DNA of 64,000 bases from Sphingomonas sp. LC-1 (GCF_025371035.1 NZ_JANZXB010000009.1:124001-188000); one strand, 5' to 3'; shown: positions 26,872-38,119, counted from the first letter of the stretch. Notes: generated by a model not told the origin, from the letters alone. Made by a program: numbers and translations.

Positions 26872-28314
26872 ATGGATAAGCGTAAGCCCGGATTGCCGGT
26901 GAGCCATGACCTGCTTCAGGCGACGATGGATGCGTCGACCGACATGATCCAGGTGTTCGAGGCGATCCGGGACGATGCGGGGCAGATCGTCGATTTCCGT
27001 TGGGTGCTGAACAACCATACCTCCGAAAGCCTGTACGGCGATGTCCGCGGCCAGAGCCTGCTTGAGCGCAATCCCGGCGTGGTGGTGGAGGGGATTTTCG
27101 ACACCTTCCGGCGGGTGACGGAGACCGGGATCGCCGAGCAGAACGAACGGCATTATGTCCATGAGCAGTTCGACGGCTGGTTCTATCAGACGGTGGTCAA
27201 GCTGGGTGACGGCGTGGCGACGACCACGCGCGACATTACCGAGTGGAAGACGTCGCAGGCCGAACTCATGCGGCTTCGCGAGGAGATGGTGCGGATCAAG
27301 CTGGCCGATAGCGAGAGCCAGTTGGCGGCGATCTTCGCCACCGCACCGGTGGGTCTGTCCGTCATCGCGCCCGATGGCCGGTTCCTGCGGGTCAATGACG
27401 AGCTTTGCCGGATCGTCGGGCGGCCGCGCGAGGCGGTGCTGGCATTGGGCGTTGCCGACCTGACCCATCCCGATGACGTCGGCCCCAGCCTGGACGCGAT
27501 GGAGCGGGCCGCCGCGACGGGAATGCCCGGCGCGCTCGACAAACGCTATCGCCGCCCCGACGGGACGCTGGTCTGGGCCAGCAGCACCATTTCGTTGCTG
27601 CCTTACGGCCAGGATCGGGCCAACCGCTTTCTGGTCGTCACCTCCGACCTGACCGAACGGCGCAAGGCCGATGCGTTGCAGCGCGTACTGATCGCCGAGT
27701 TGCAGCATCGCACCAGCAATCTGATGGGCGTGATCCGATCGATCGCGAATGACAGCGTGCGGGCGAACGACGATCTCGTGGGTTTCCACACCCAGTTCAA
27801 CGACCGGCTGGAGGCGCTGTCGCGGGTGCAGGGCCTGTTGTCGCGGCTGAGTGAGCATGACCGGGTGTCGTTCGACGACCTGATCCGCGGCGAGGTGGAT
27901 GCGATGGGGGGACGTGCCGACCGCGTCACGCTGGACGGGCCCGCCGGGGTCCGCCTCCGCTCCTCGACCATCCACACGCTCGCCATCGCGCTGCATGAAC
28001 TGGCGACCAATGCGGTCAAATATGGCGCGCTGGGGCAGTCGGGTGGCCGCCTGTCGATCCGGTGGACGCTGGAGGCGGACGGCGAAGGGGGAAAGCCGTG
28101 GCTGCATATCGACTGGCAGGAAAGCGGCGTCGATATGCGCGCGACCGACCCGGCGCGGCATCGCGGCGGGCAGGGGCGCGAGCTGATCGAGCAGGCGCTG
28201 CCCTATCAACTGGGTGCCCGCACCACCTATGTGCTGGGGCCGGAAGGCGTTCACTGCACCATCGCCATGCCGGTTTCGAACAGCATGGCCATGGGCACGG
28301 ATGGCGCGGCGTAG
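26872..28314 (+). CDS. PAS-domain sensor histidine kinase of the HWE/HisKA_2 type
   Basis: A 480-residue soluble sensor kinase without membrane helices. Two PAS-like domains (about 15-125 and 148-265, the second ending SDLTERRKADALQ) precede a phospho-acceptor region with His279 in AELQHRTSNLMGVIRSIA, the pattern of HWE and HisKA_2 kinases. The ATPase N-box is HELATNAVKYGALG. Alphaproteobacteria use such kinases in general stress and light responses. No response regulator is adjacent. ATG 26872 follows GAGGAAG. It is divergent from the efflux operon. Confidence 0.85.
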   Translation: MDKRKPGLPVSHDLLQATMDASTDMIQVFEAIRDDAGQIVDFRWVLNNHTSESLYGDVRGQSLLERNPGVVVEGIFDTFRRVTETGIAEQNERHYVHEQFDGWFYQTVVKLGDGVATTTRDITEWKTSQAELMRLREEMVRIKLADSESQLAAIFATAPVGLSVIAPDGRFLRVNDELCRIVGRPREAVLALGVADLTHPDDVGPSLDAMERAAATGMPGALDKRYRRPDGTLVWASSTISLLPYGQDRANRFLVVTSDLTERRKADALQRVLIAELQHRTSNLMGVIRSIANDSVRANDDLVGFHTQFNDRLEALSRVQGLLSRLSEHDRVSFDDLIRGEVDAMGGRADRVTLDGPAGVRLRSSTIHTLAIALHELATNAVKYGALGQSGGRLSIRWTLEADGEGGKPWLHIDWQESGVDMRATDPARHRGGQGRELIEQALPYQLGARTTYVLGPEGVHCTIAMPVSNSMAMGTDGAA

Positions 28315-28343
28315 GAACGGCCGCCCGCCTCCGGTCCGTCTCG

Positions 28344-30869
28344 TCACTCGTCCAGCATCGCCCGGATGCGCGCCGCCAGATCGGCGAAGTCGAACGGCTT
28401 GGTGATCAGCGCCACGCCGGCGTCCAGTCGTCCGCCATGGACGATCACGTCACGGGCATAGCCGGTGGTGAACAGCACCTTCAACTGCGGGTGAAGCGAC
28501 CGCGCGGCGGAGGCCAGGTCCGCTCCGGTCATGCCCCCCGGCAGCACCACGTCCGAGAACAGCAACGCGATCCGGCACGCCTCCGGCGCGTCGAGCAGCG
28601 CGAGCGCGGATGCGCCGTCATCGGCCTCCAGCACGTCATAGCCGAGTTCGCGCAAGGCCTCGGTCGAATAGGCGCGGACATCGGCATCGTCCTCGACCAC
28701 CAGGATCGTCTCCGAGCCCCGCGTCGGGCGGGTGGCGGCAGGGGCCTCGACGATCGGGGCCGCCTCGCCATGGTGGCGGGGCAGGAAAAGCGTGACGCAG
28801 GTGCCCCGACCGGGATGCGAATCGATATGAACCTGCCCGCCCGATTGCTTGGCGAAACCATAGACCATCGACAGGCCCAGGCCGGTACCCTTGCCGACCT
28901 CCTTGGTGGTGAAGAAGGGCTCGAACACCCGGCCCAGCGTCGCGCGGTCCATGCCGATGCCGGTGTCGCTGACGTCGATCGCGACATAGTCGCCGGGATC
29001 GGTCGGATAGGGGACGGGCCCCGCCGCCATCGTCGCCAGCCCGTCCAGCGTCGCATTGCGCATCCTGATCGACAGGGTGCCGCCATGCGGCATGGCGTCG
29101 CGCGCATTGACCGCCAGGTTCAGGATCGCGCTTTCGAGCTGGTTGGGATCGGCCTCGACCGTCCACAGGTCCGGGGTGGCCTCGACCGCCAGAGACACTT
29201 GCTCGCCCAGCGTCCGGGTCAGCAGATCGGACAGCCCATCGACCAGCCGCACCGTATCGACCGATTGCGGGGCGAGCGGTTGCCGCCGCGAAAAGGCGAG
29301 CAGCCGCTGGGTCAGCGTCGCGGCACGCTTGGCCCCTGTCATCGCATTGATCGCGGCCCGCTTGGCGCGGGGATGCTCGTCGATCGGCAGGAAACGGTCG
29401 AGCATCTCCAGATTGCCGACCACGACCTGAAGCAGATTGTTGAAGTCGTGCGCGATGCCACCCGTCAACTGGCCGACCGCTTCCATCTTCTGGCTCTGGC
29501 GGAGCTGCGCCTCCATGTCGGCCAGCCTTTCCTGCTGCGCCAGTCGTTCCGAAACGTCGGTCGCGAACTGATAGGCGCCCAGCGGGGTGCCGTCCGTGGA
29601 GACCAGCGGGCTGAAGCGCAGTTCGTAATGCCGCCGCGTGCCGTCCATATCGTCCAGCGCCTGGATGACCGAGAAATCCTCGCCCGCCAGCACGCGCGTC
29701 CAATAGCCGCGCATGATCGCCAATATGTCGGGCCGACGCGCCATCGCGTCGCTCTTGTTCTGGCCGATCTGGGGGCGGATGCCGAAGATACGCTCGAAAT
29801 CGTCGGCGGCGGCGCGATTGATCGCCAGATAATGATGGTCGAAGCCCAGGACCTGAACCATCGTGCCGGTCGAATCGATGATGTCGGCGAACAGCTTGCG
29901 CTCGGACAGCGCCTCGGCCACACGCCGCTCCAGCTCCGCATTGACGTCGCGCAACGTCTCTTCGGCGCGGCGGCGCTCGTCGATGTCGAACACCGAACCG
30001 ACCATGCCCAGATAGGTGCCGTCCTCGTCGATGCGCGGGATCGCGGTCACCATCGACCAGCGATAGCCGCCGTCATGGTGCAGCATGCGGAATTCGAGGT
30101 TGAACGCTTCGCGCCTTTCGCTCGCGTCGCGGAATGCGGCCTCGAGCGTGGCGCGGTGGTCGGGGAAGATCGCCTTCAGCCATTGGAAGTCGAGCCCCTG
30201 CTCGATCGGCAGGCCGGTCTGTACGGTCCAGGCGCGGTTGACATAGACGCAGTGGCCGTCCGCCCGCGTGACCCACATGATGATCGGCGCATGGTCGGCG
30301 ACGTTGCGGAACCGGGCCTCGCTTTCGCGTGCGGCGGCGATGGCGGCCTCACGCTCCTGCCGGTCGCGCATCCGGGCGCTGCTGTCGATCACCGTCGCCA
30401 TGATACCCGCGGGCCGCCCGCTCTCGTCCGCGACCGGCGTATAGTCCAGGTCGAGCCAATGCTGCTCGGGCACGCCCCGGTGTGCCAGCAACATCGCCTG
30501 GTCGCGATAGGCCAGCGGTTCCCCGCCCAGCACGGTCGCGATCACCTGCGCATTGAAGACCGCGGCTTCCGGCCAGCTGTCGACCAGTTTCTGCCCCAGG
30601 ATCGCGGGGTGCCGGTCCCCGGAAAAGGCGGCATAGGCGGCATTGTAGATCAGAATGCCCTGGGGCCCCCAGATCGCCGCGGTCGGAATCGAGGATGCCA
30701 GCGCGATGCCGATCGCGGTCAGGCGGCTTTGCGGCCAGCCGGCGATGGGGCCCAGCGGCGTCTCGTTCCAGTCGAAGCCCGCGATCAGCCGTCCCATTTC
30801 GCCGCTGCGCGCCAAGATGGCGGCAAACCCGGCGGGAATGTCGGCTGGATCATGGGCAGTCGCGATCAT
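28344..30869 (-). CDS. hybrid PAS sensor histidine kinase with receiver domain
   Basis: An 841-residue soluble hybrid kinase. Several PAS domains occupy the N-terminal two-thirds (one contains [24 protein letters not shown]; another begins at the [17 protein letters not shown] region). A HisKA domain has the phospho-His in [15 protein letters not shown], and the ATPase has [14 protein letters not shown] and DTGIGMD. A C-terminal receiver (about 725-841) has phosphoacceptor Asp in [14 protein letters not shown]. The input is unknown. ATG 30869 follows a GAGGGGG site. It faces the HWE kinase gene tail to tail with 29 bases between. Confidence 0.88.
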   Translation of the reverse strand: MIATAHDPADIPAGFAAILARSGEMGRLIAGFDWNETPLGPIAGWPQSRLTAIGIALASSIPTAAIWGPQGILIYNAAYAAFSGDRHPAILGQKLVDSWPEAAVFNAQVIATVLGGEPLAYRDQAMLLAHRGVPEQHWLDLDYTPVADESGRPAGIMATVIDSSARMRDRQEREAAIAAARESEARFRNVADHAPIIMWVTRADGHCVYVNRAWTVQTGLPIEQGLDFQWLKAIFPDHRATLEAAFRDASERREAFNLEFRMLHHDGGYRWSMVTAIPRIDEDGTYLGMVGSVFDIDERRRAEETLRDVNAELERRVAEALSERKLFADIIDSTGTMVQVLGFDHHYLAINRAAADDFERIFGIRPQIGQNKSDAMARRPDILAIMRGYWTRVLAGEDFSVIQALDDMDGTRRHYELRFSPLVSTDGTPLGAYQFATDVSERLAQQERLADMEAQLRQSQKMEAVGQLTGGIAHDFNNLLQVVVGNLEMLDRFLPIDEHPRAKRAAINAMTGAKRAATLTQRLLAFSRRQPLAPQSVDTVRLVDGLSDLLTRTLGEQVSLAVEATPDLWTVEADPNQLESAILNLAVNARDAMPHGGTLSIRMRNATLDGLATMAAGPVPYPTDPGDYVAIDVSDTGIGMDRATLGRVFEPFFTTKEVGKGTGLGLSMVYGFAKQSGGQVHIDSHPGRGTCVTLFLPRHHGEAAPIVEAPAATRPTRGSETILVVEDDADVRAYSTEALRELGYDVLEADDGASALALLDAPEACRIALLFSDVVLPGGMTGADLASAARSLHPQLKVLFTTGYARDVIVHGGRLDAGVALITKPFDFADLAARIRAMLDE

Positions 30870-31144
30870 GCTCGGTCCGTCCCCCCTCGAAACCTGGCCC
30901 AAGTGACGCTGTAGCGTTGCTTTGACCTGAGGAACAGGGAAAGCTGCCCGCATCTTGCTCGGAATGGAGTAATTTTTTGTAAAACCTCGCCTGCTCTTTG
31001 TCGGCGGCGTCGTTACGTTTTTAACCTTTGACGTATTGCGTACCCGATCCGGCGAGCCGCTGCGGCGCACACTTTGTCACGGACCCGATAGGCATTTGCC
31101 ATGTTGGACTGCTAAAGATTGCTGCAAATAGGAGAGAGACAGGC

Positions 31145-33097
<1,953 letters not shown>

Positions 33098-33103
33098 TGC
33101 CGG

Positions 33104-33135
33104 ATGGGGCCGCTTCGCGGTAAGCGGCCCCATTT
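33104..33135. terminator. strong intrinsic-type terminator after acs
   Basis: A perfect 12-bp stem (ATGGGGCCGCTT at 33104-33115 and its complement at 33122-33133) closes a 6-base loop and is followed by a short TTT. It lies 7 bases after the acs stop, ahead of the convergent isomerase gene. Confidence 0.8.
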
Positions 33136-33180
33136 CGCCCATGGGCCTTCTGGCCACACCCAACGCTCAAACCAAACCGA

Positions 33181-34050
33181 TCAAGGCGCCTTTCGAACCG
33201 GCGGCAATGCCGCACAAATATCCACACCCCCGGCCGGCACGGTGAAGAAGTCGTTCTTCCGATTCTCCCGTCCCTTGATCCAGGCGGCGAAGCGAGGGGA
33301 CGCCGTCTCGCGATACTGATAATGCGGCCGCTCGGCGGCGGGCAATTCGCTCGCCAGCCGCGCCGACACGATCGGCAGACGCTGCCCCTCTTCCTTGTAG
33401 AAACCCAGATCCCCCGTGCCGCGCGGCAGGGTGGACAGCGCCTCCATCCCATCGATCACGCGCCCCGCGACCGCGATATTACGGTCCAGCCCGCGCGGCG
33501 AATGGCCGATGATCGTGTAAAGCTCCGCCCCCGTCCCGGTGCTGGGCGCCAGATCGCGCGCGACGCCGACCATGCCATAGCAATGCGGTATCCATTCGGA
33601 CGAAGCATCCCCTGCCAACGGCCAGCCATCCCGGCTATAGCCCGCCCAGGCGGCATAGGGATCGGGCTTGCTCAACCGCGCCACCGCGCTGTTGCCGGCG
33701 CGGACATATTCCGCCGGCGGATTGGCGACGATACCGGGCGGCAGCGGCTTCTTCTCGGTCGCATCGCCCCATTGGGCCACATAGTTTTCCTGCACGCGAT
33801 AGACGCTGGTCTCCGCATCCCACCAATGCGCCCGCGCCAATGCGCGGATATTGGCGACATGCACCGGCGCCTGGGCGACAGCGAGCCGTACCGTCACCAT
33901 CTTGCCGTTCGACAGGGTGAAGATCAGCACCTCGTCATCGGGAACCGCGATCCAGTCGCCGGGCAGGGGATCGCCCGGTGGCGCGGCGGCCGGGGCGGGA
34001 GCGGGCGAGGCCTGCGCAAACAGCGCGGCGAGCAGAAGCGCGATCGTCAT
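33181..34050 (-). CDS. cyclophilin-type peptidyl-prolyl cis-trans isomerase, exported
   Basis: A 289-residue protein with a short signal peptide (MTIALLLAALFAQASPAPA) and an Ala/Pro linker, followed by a divergent cyclophilin domain (VLIFTLSNGKMVTVRL, APVHVANIRALARAHWWDAE, VQENYVAQWGD, ELYTIIGHSPRGLDRNIAVAGRVIDGM). It probably assists folding of periplasmic or outer-membrane proteins. The cyclophilin core residues are only partly recognisable, so activity is probable rather than certain. The gene lies just upstream of the tRNA on the opposite strand. Confidence 0.8.
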   Translation of the reverse strand: MTIALLLAALFAQASPAPAPAAAPPGDPLPGDWIAVPDDEVLIFTLSNGKMVTVRLAVAQAPVHVANIRALARAHWWDAETSVYRVQENYVAQWGDATEKKPLPPGIVANPPAEYVRAGNSAVARLSKPDPYAAWAGYSRDGWPLAGDASSEWIPHCYGMVGVARDLAPSTGTGAELYTIIGHSPRGLDRNIAVAGRVIDGMEALSTLPRGTGDLGFYKEEGQRLPIVSARLASELPAAERPHYQYRETASPRFAAWIKGRENRKNDFFTVPAGGVDICAALPPVRKAP

Positions 34051-34145
34051 GGCGGAACAGACTGCCTCACCCGCTTCCCCCACGCAATCGCTTGCGCGCC
34101 GGGCAGAAGCGCATTAGGGGCCCGTGCTCCAGGCATGATTTCAGC

Positions 34146-34236
34146 GGAGCGGTGGCCGAGTGGTCGAAGGCGCTCGCCTGGAAAGTGAGTATACGGCAAA
34201 ACCGTATCGAGGGTTCGAATCCCTCCCGCTCCGCCA
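34146..34236 (+). tRNA. tRNA-Ser (anticodon GGA)
   Basis: The acceptor stem GGAGCGG (34146-34152) pairs with CCGCTCC (34226-34232), followed by G73 and encoded CCA (34234-34236). The anticodon loop CTGGAAA places anticodon GGA at 34180-34182, within stem CTCGC/GTGAG. A long variable arm is present as required for Ser, and the T-arm has GGTTCGAATCC. Its 3' end is the attachment site of the adjacent prophage and remains intact after insertion. Confidence 0.97.
34211..34236 (+). other. probable attL core within the tRNA-Ser 3' end
   Basis: The integrase gene begins 157 bases downstream of the tRNA and everything after it is phage-like. Integration at the T-arm and acceptor end of tRNA genes is the rule for this integrase type. 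The core limits cannot be set without attR, which lies outside the window. Confidence 0.6.
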
Positions 34237-34342
34237 ATTTCCCAAATCATTCAAACGCGATTAGGCCCGCAAGGGCTGATTTTCCGTGCGTTTTCGGCTA
34301 TGGGTTCTCCCAATCGAACCCGTTTTGTTCCCGCCAAGCGCG

Positions 34343-34392
34343 GGGGTATCGGGGGCATAATGTGGGGTATCGACTGAAAGGGTCGGGGTACG
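34343..34392 (+). repeat. three 21-bp-phased direct repeats ahead of the integrase
   Basis: GGGGTATCG occurs at 34343-34351 and 34364-34372, and the near-copy GGGGTACG at 34385-34392, each exactly 21 bases (two helical turns) apart. They lie between the attachment site and the integrase start codon, where arm-type integrase or excisionase sites are expected. Confidence 0.5.
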
Positions 34393-35697
34393 ATGCTGAC
34401 AGATACGGCGGTCAAGAAGGCGGTGGCGCGCGACAAGCCCTATAAGATGGCGGATGCAGGCGGCCTGTTCCTGTATGTCGCACCGTCCGGGCTCAAGTCG
34501 TGGCGAATGAAATTCCGCTTCGACGGCAAGGAAAAGCTACTGACGTTCGGGCCATACCCCGACATGAAGTTGTCGGAGGCGCGCGAGCGGCGCGACGCTG
34601 CCCGGCGACAAATCCGCGACCATATTGACCCGTCGGGCGCACGGAAGCGCGCCCAGGAAGCGCGCGAGCAAGAGCGGATGGAGGAAGCCCGCCAGATCAC
34701 GTTCGAACAGGCGGCGCGGGCATGGCACGAAATGCAGAAGGGGCGGTGGGCCCCGGTCCATGCCGAGGACGTGATTACCAGCCTTGAGCGCGACGTGTTC
34801 CCCTCCATCGGAGGCAAAGCCCTATCGGCGATTGACGCGCCGACCGTGTTGAAGGTGCTTCGCGCGGTCGAGGATCGCGGCGCAATCGAAACGGCGCGGC
34901 GGCTGCGCCAGCGCATTTCTGGCGTGTACGCGCTCTATATCTCCGAAGGCGTCGTGACGCTCGATCCGGCGGCGGCGGTGTCCAAGGCGCTCAAGCCGCT
35001 GCCGAAAAAGGGGCGGCAGCCCGCTCTGACCGACGTGTCAGAGGCGCGGCAGGTGCTGATTGCTGCCGAATCGTCCGGGGCGTCGCCGGTGACGAAGCTG
35101 GCATCCCGGCTGTTGGCATTGACCCAATCCCGGCCGGGTATGATCCGTGGGGCCGAATGGTCGGAGTTCGAGGGGATCGATTGGGCTGGGCAGCGCTACG
35201 GCCCCGACCTGGCCCTGTGGCGTGTACCGGCGGCGCGCATGAAACTGGTGATGGACCTCAAGGGCGAGGAAGAGTTCGAGCACCTCATCCCGCTTTCCTG
35301 GCAGGCGGTGGACGTGCTGCGCGCGGCGCATCGTCTGACCGGGCGCGGACGGCTGGTATTCCCCGGCCAGCGGCATAGTCACCGACCGCTCAGCGAAAAC
35401 GCGCTCGGATACCTCTACAACCGCGTTGGCTTCCACGGGCGGCACGTCCCGCACGGCTGGCGGTCGTCATTCTCGACCACGATGAATAGCTTGGCCGTCC
35501 GGCATAAGCGCGTCGGCGACGAGGCGGTTATCGAGTTGATGCTGGCGCACGTTCCCGAGAACAAGGTCAAGGCCGCATACGATCGCGCTGGGCACATGGA
35601 GCGGCGGCGCGAACTGTCGCAGGAATGGTCCGACCTGCTGATGGATGGGATGGTACGCGCGAACGACTTGCTGGAGGGGCCGCGACGCGGCGGGTGA
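34393..35697 (+). CDS. prophage tyrosine integrase (P4-type, DUF4102 N-domain)
   Basis: A 434-residue site-specific recombinase. The N-terminal arm-binding domain (about 1-85, DAGGLFLYVAPSGLKSWRMKF, LTFGPYPDMKLSEAR) is the P4-integrase type, followed by a core-binding SAM-like domain (about 103-195) and the catalytic domain. Catalytic residues read Arg247 (QSRPGMIR), His354-x-x-Arg357 (HGWRSS), His386 (LAHVPENK) and Tyr396 (KAAYDRA). All are present, so it is probably active. The start is the ATG at 34393. Confidence 0.95.
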   Translation: MLTDTAVKKAVARDKPYKMADAGGLFLYVAPSGLKSWRMKFRFDGKEKLLTFGPYPDMKLSEARERRDAARRQIRDHIDPSGARKRAQEAREQERMEEARQITFEQAARAWHEMQKGRWAPVHAEDVITSLERDVFPSIGGKALSAIDAPTVLKVLRAVEDRGAIETARRLRQRISGVYALYISEGVVTLDPAAAVSKALKPLPKKGRQPALTDVSEARQVLIAAESSGASPVTKLASRLLALTQSRPGMIRGAEWSEFEGIDWAGQRYGPDLALWRVPAARMKLVMDLKGEEEFEHLIPLSWQAVDVLRAAHRLTGRGRLVFPGQRHSHRPLSENALGYLYNRVGFHGRHVPHGWRSSFSTTMNSLAVRHKRVGDEAVIELMLAHVPENKVKAAYDRAGHMERRRELSQEWSDLLMDGMVRANDLLEGPRRGG

Positions 35698-35751
35698 CGG
35701 GGACAGGGTATCGCGACCGCGATGCCCGTATGGCCGTCATTCACATTAGCA

Positions 35752-35757
35752 TATAAT
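35752..35757 (+). promoter_or_regulatory. candidate -10 box of the cargo gene
   Basis: TATAAT lies in an AT-rich stretch (35735-35800) that stands out from the GC-rich surroundings. The -35 region about 17 bases upstream is weak. Transcription would begin around 35764, inside the left arm of the adjoining inverted repeat. Confidence 0.5.
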
Positions 35758-35809
35758 CTTGCGCACGATATTGCAATTTCATGCGTAGATCATAGATATT
35801 GTGCGCAAG
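35758..35809. promoter_or_regulatory. 14-bp inverted repeat over the start of the cargo-gene transcript
   Basis: CTTGCGCACGATAT (35758-35771) and ATATTGTGCGCAAG (35796-35809) are complementary at 13 of 14 positions, with a 24-base spacer. The left arm begins at the base after TATAAT and the right arm runs into the AAGGAG ribosome site (35807-35812). It can act as a repressor operator, or as an RNA hairpin that partly hides the ribosome site. Confidence 0.65.
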
Positions 35810-35820
35810 GAGAACGTATC

Positions 35821-36507
35821 ATGGCATTCCGCGCAGATGAAGCCGCAGCCGATCGGTTAGCGAAAACGAAAAATTATCTGATCCCCCGCACTTTGCCGGT
35901 GGATGTCCGCGCCCGCTCCGAAGAGGTGTTTGCCGATATTGTTGAGCAGTGCGGACCAGCAGTTGACGACTATCCAAGCTGGCACCCACTAGTGAGCGGG
36001 CACGAACAGAGGCATCCATGCACTACCCCTGGGAAATTTCAGGGCTATGTCGGCTTAGATCATACCCGATATTTCACGCATGGATTTGTCACCTGTCCAT
36101 ATGGGGATGGGCAGGATGTCATCGATTCCGTCGAACAGTTAAGCCGTAAGCTGGTCCATGACTTCAAAGTTCCAGCTTACGTCACGGCGGAGGCACTCGA
36201 CTGCAAGTTTTATAACGAGAGTACGACGGCGATCCTCGTACGCTGCGAGTGGAATTATGAGCTCGAAGAAAATCACACGATCCCGAAGCGGGTCGCGGTG
36301 GCGCTGATGATGGAGCGTGAGTTGCCCAGTTGGCGGTTTGCCGAGGTTGGAGAGACCTGGGAGACGATGCACCCCTACTTCCTCGGCTCGCCTCATGGAA
36401 AGCGATCGTCGCTCTTCGTCACCCAGGATACCGCTCTAGCTATGAAGAAGGTTTACGCGGCTATGAACGATGCGGGCGTTTTTGGCCCCATGTACGATCG
36501 GACTTAA
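35821..36507 (+). CDS. uncharacterised prophage cargo protein
   Basis: A 228-residue soluble protein with no recognised domain, signal peptide or membrane segment. It is visibly less GC-rich than neighbours, with codons such as TTA and AGT that flanking genes avoid. It has its own AT-rich promoter with inverted repeat and sits between integrase and the leftward operon: the usual place and features of a lysogenic-conversion (moron) gene. ATG 35821 follows AAGGAGAA. Six Cys and several His are present but no clear metal motif. Its stop overlaps the convergent downstream gene by 4 bases. Confidence 0.75.
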   Translation: MAFRADEAAADRLAKTKNYLIPRTLPVDVRARSEEVFADIVEQCGPAVDDYPSWHPLVSGHEQRHPCTTPGKFQGYVGLDHTRYFTHGFVTCPYGDGQDVIDSVEQLSRKLVHDFKVPAYVTAEALDCKFYNESTTAILVRCEWNYELEENHTIPKRVAVALMMERELPSWRFAEVGETWETMHPYFLGSPHGKRSSLFVTQDTALAMKKVYAAMNDAGVFGPMYDRT

Positions 36508-37193
36508 CGCAGGCTGGCGTGCATCCCGCCAGATGCAATCAATGCCTTGTGCGCGGCTGATCCCGCCCATGTCGGCGGGATCACCGTGCCGGGTATCGCA
36601 CGGCACATCCGCACCATCCGATGAACGTCCGCAAGATAGCCCTCCAGTCGCTCCATCTTGAGGCCCATGACCGATTTCGACCCTCGGATGTCGGACGCCT
36701 GCAACACGTCAACTGGCGTTTCTGAAACCCACCACATGTCTGGATTGTCGCCAACATCCCGCGCGCTTTCGTTCAGTTCTCGCCCCTCGCCCGTGTGGTA
36801 ACCGGGATGGCTGGGCCATGGCACGACGGGGATGTCTGACGTGCGGAACCCTAGGGCCATCCTGTTCATGACCAGCGCGGCGGCTGCATCCGGTCCAAGA
36901 TCCATCTTCTTCGCTTCGCCGGTCTCGCGATCGGTGGTGTACAAGTCGAAATGCTGGAGGCACTTCGGCACGTTGATGTCGGAAGTGAACCACGCCAGCG
37001 CGGGGAAATCCTGCATTGGCCTGCGGAACCCGGCATCGGTGAATATCTCTCCGAAGGCGGGGTGCAGAACCCCCTTGGACCGCCCCTCAAGGTCGATCAC
37101 ACCCGACATCCATATCAGGTTCGTCCGAAGGATGCTGGTATGGTGCCACACCATGTTCGCCTGCGCTGCGCGCCGCTGCTTTGCCTCACCCAT
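36504..37193 (-). CDS. uncharacterised prophage protein
   Basis: A 229-residue soluble protein of unknown function starting MGEAKQRRAAQ, a start also seen in other phage-associated proteins. No known motif is recognised. The Met at 37193 is chosen because it lies 11 bases after the AlpA gene stop, making it the last gene of the long leftward operon. It could act on the host or on superinfecting phage, as many end-of-operon genes do; that is inference. Confidence 0.65.
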   Translation of the reverse strand: MGEAKQRRAAQANMVWHHTSILRTNLIWMSGVIDLEGRSKGVLHPAFGEIFTDAGFRRPMQDFPALAWFTSDINVPKCLQHFDLYTTDRETGEAKKMDLGPDAAAALVMNRMALGFRTSDIPVVPWPSHPGYHTGEGRELNESARDVGDNPDMWWVSETPVDVLQASDIRGSKSVMGLKMERLEGYLADVHRMVRMCRAIPGTVIPPTWAGSAAHKALIASGGMHASLR

Positions 37194-37204
37194 TTCCGCG
37201 CCCC

Positions 37205-37408
37205 TTAGGCTACTGCCCGCCAACCCATGGGGTTGGCGATCCATTCATTTATATCGGTTTCGTACCACGCGACCAGTCCGGCGCTGATGGGCGTCGATGG
37301 CGGGAAGGTGCCCGCCGCGATCCGGCGATAGATGGTCGTGCTGGATAGCTTCGTGCGCGCTTTCACGTCGCGAATGCGCAGCAGGTTATCACGACTGCGG
37401 TCGGTCAT
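37205..37408 (-). CDS. AlpA-family helix-turn-helix protein, probable excisionase/regulator
   Basis: A 67-residue MerR-like winged helix protein. RIRDVKARTKLSSTTIYRRIAAGTFPPS is the AlpA signature, followed by WYETDINEWI. AlpA proteins control integrase genes or act as excisionases. Position at the far end of the leftward operon, about 2.8 kb from the integrase, and control by the repressor operator at 42436 fit an induction-dependent excisionase. Its ATG overlaps the upstream stop as ATGA. Confidence 0.85.
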   Translation of the reverse strand: MTDRSRDNLLRIRDVKARTKLSSTTIYRRIAAGTFPPSTPISAGLVAWYETDINEWIANPMGWRAVA

Positions 37409-37611
37409 GAACGGCGGCTCCTGTGTGTTGCGGGTCCGACGGTCGCCACCTCTTGGCAGATGACGAAGGTGGAGCCGGGGTTTGCCTTGGCGAGGCGGAG
37501 GGCTTCGGTTTCGGCCTGGCCGAACCGATCGTGACGGATCGTTCGACGCTGGTTGACCGCTCGGACCGTGTAGCGCCCCGCGATGGGCAACACGTCGATA
37601 GGATGGGTCAT
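37405..37611 (-). CDS. small prophage protein of unknown function
   Basis: A 68-residue protein (starts MTHPIDVLPIAGRYTVRA) with no recognised family. It overlaps its upstream neighbour and alpA by 4 bases each, so it is held in the coupled operon. The RTIRHDRFGQAETEALRLAKANPG stretch suggests a small beta-hairpin followed by a helix. Confidence 0.65.
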   Translation of the reverse strand: MTHPIDVLPIAGRYTVRAVNQRRTIRHDRFGQAETEALRLAKANPGSTFVICQEVATVGPATHRSRRS

Positions 37612-37892
37612 TGCCGAGCACCTCCGGGTGCGCAGAAGTTCGTGCGGATATTGTCCGCGTTCATCGTGCCTAGGTCGGCAATCAGCGTTGCAGCAAGGTC
37701 GGGCGGCATTCTCGTGACGAGGACGCTGGCCGCAGCCTGCACCAAGACCTGAGCAGCGAGGATGTAGCCGGGGCCGACTTGAGCCATAGCTTCGGCGGCG
37801 AGCGATCCAGCAAGATCATTCCGCTGATCGTCCGTCGTCCGCGTTGCGAGACCGGACGAAATGTCAAAATTCGGGTTCTTGGGTTTCATCAT
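37608..37892 (-). CDS. small prophage protein of unknown function
   Basis: A 94-residue protein with a hydrophobic Ala-rich centre (GPGYILAAQVLVQAAASVLV) that could be a helix pair or a weak membrane segment. Tandem Met codons lie at 37892 and 37889; the first forms ATGA with the preceding gene. No domain is recognised. Confidence 0.62.
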   Translation of the reverse strand: MMKPKNPNFDISSGLATRTTDDQRNDLAGSLAAEAMAQVGPGYILAAQVLVQAAASVLVTRMPPDLAATLIADLGTMNADNIRTNFCAPGGARQ

Positions 37893-38119
37893 AGCGGCAC
37901 CTCGTTGCGGGACTGCCAGTCGCGGCAGAATCGTTCGGCATAGGTTCTTGGGAAAAGGCTGCCTGGGGCCCCTGTGGGGGTCAGAAAGGGCCATGGTGGG
38001 CGGGCGTGGCAGGTGCCAATATTGCTATCGACCGGGGTGTTCTCCGACCCGGTGGCGTTGATGTTGCCGTTCGGGTGCCACCACATGCAGTTGCGGCATT
38101 GCTCGCTGCGCTCGGTCAT
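37889..38119 (-). CDS. small Cys-containing prophage protein
   Basis: A 76-residue protein with Cys8 and Cys11 (CRNC), Cys37 and Cys65, a spacing that could bind zinc or an iron-sulfur centre. Several Trp residues follow (MWWHPNG). Unknown family. It is coupled to both neighbours by 4-base overlaps. Confidence 0.62.
   Translation of the reverse strand: MTERSEQCRNCMWWHPNGNINATGSENTPVDSNIGTCHARPPWPFLTPTGAPGSLFPRTYAERFCRDWQSRNEVPL

Noticed and set aside
28062-30914. Open frame of 950 codons antisense to the hybrid kinase
   Set aside because: Same cause: it mirrors third-position GC bias in a real gene whose PAS, HisKA, ATPase and receiver motifs are clear.
31028-31060. TTGACG ahead of acs as a -35 element
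   Set aside because: No AT-rich -10 lies at suitable distance; the sequence downstream is GC-rich.
34265-34285. GCCC-GCAA-GGGC followed by TGATTTT after the tRNA as an intrinsic terminator
   Set aside because: The stem is only four base pairs. It may end tRNA transcription but is too weak to list.
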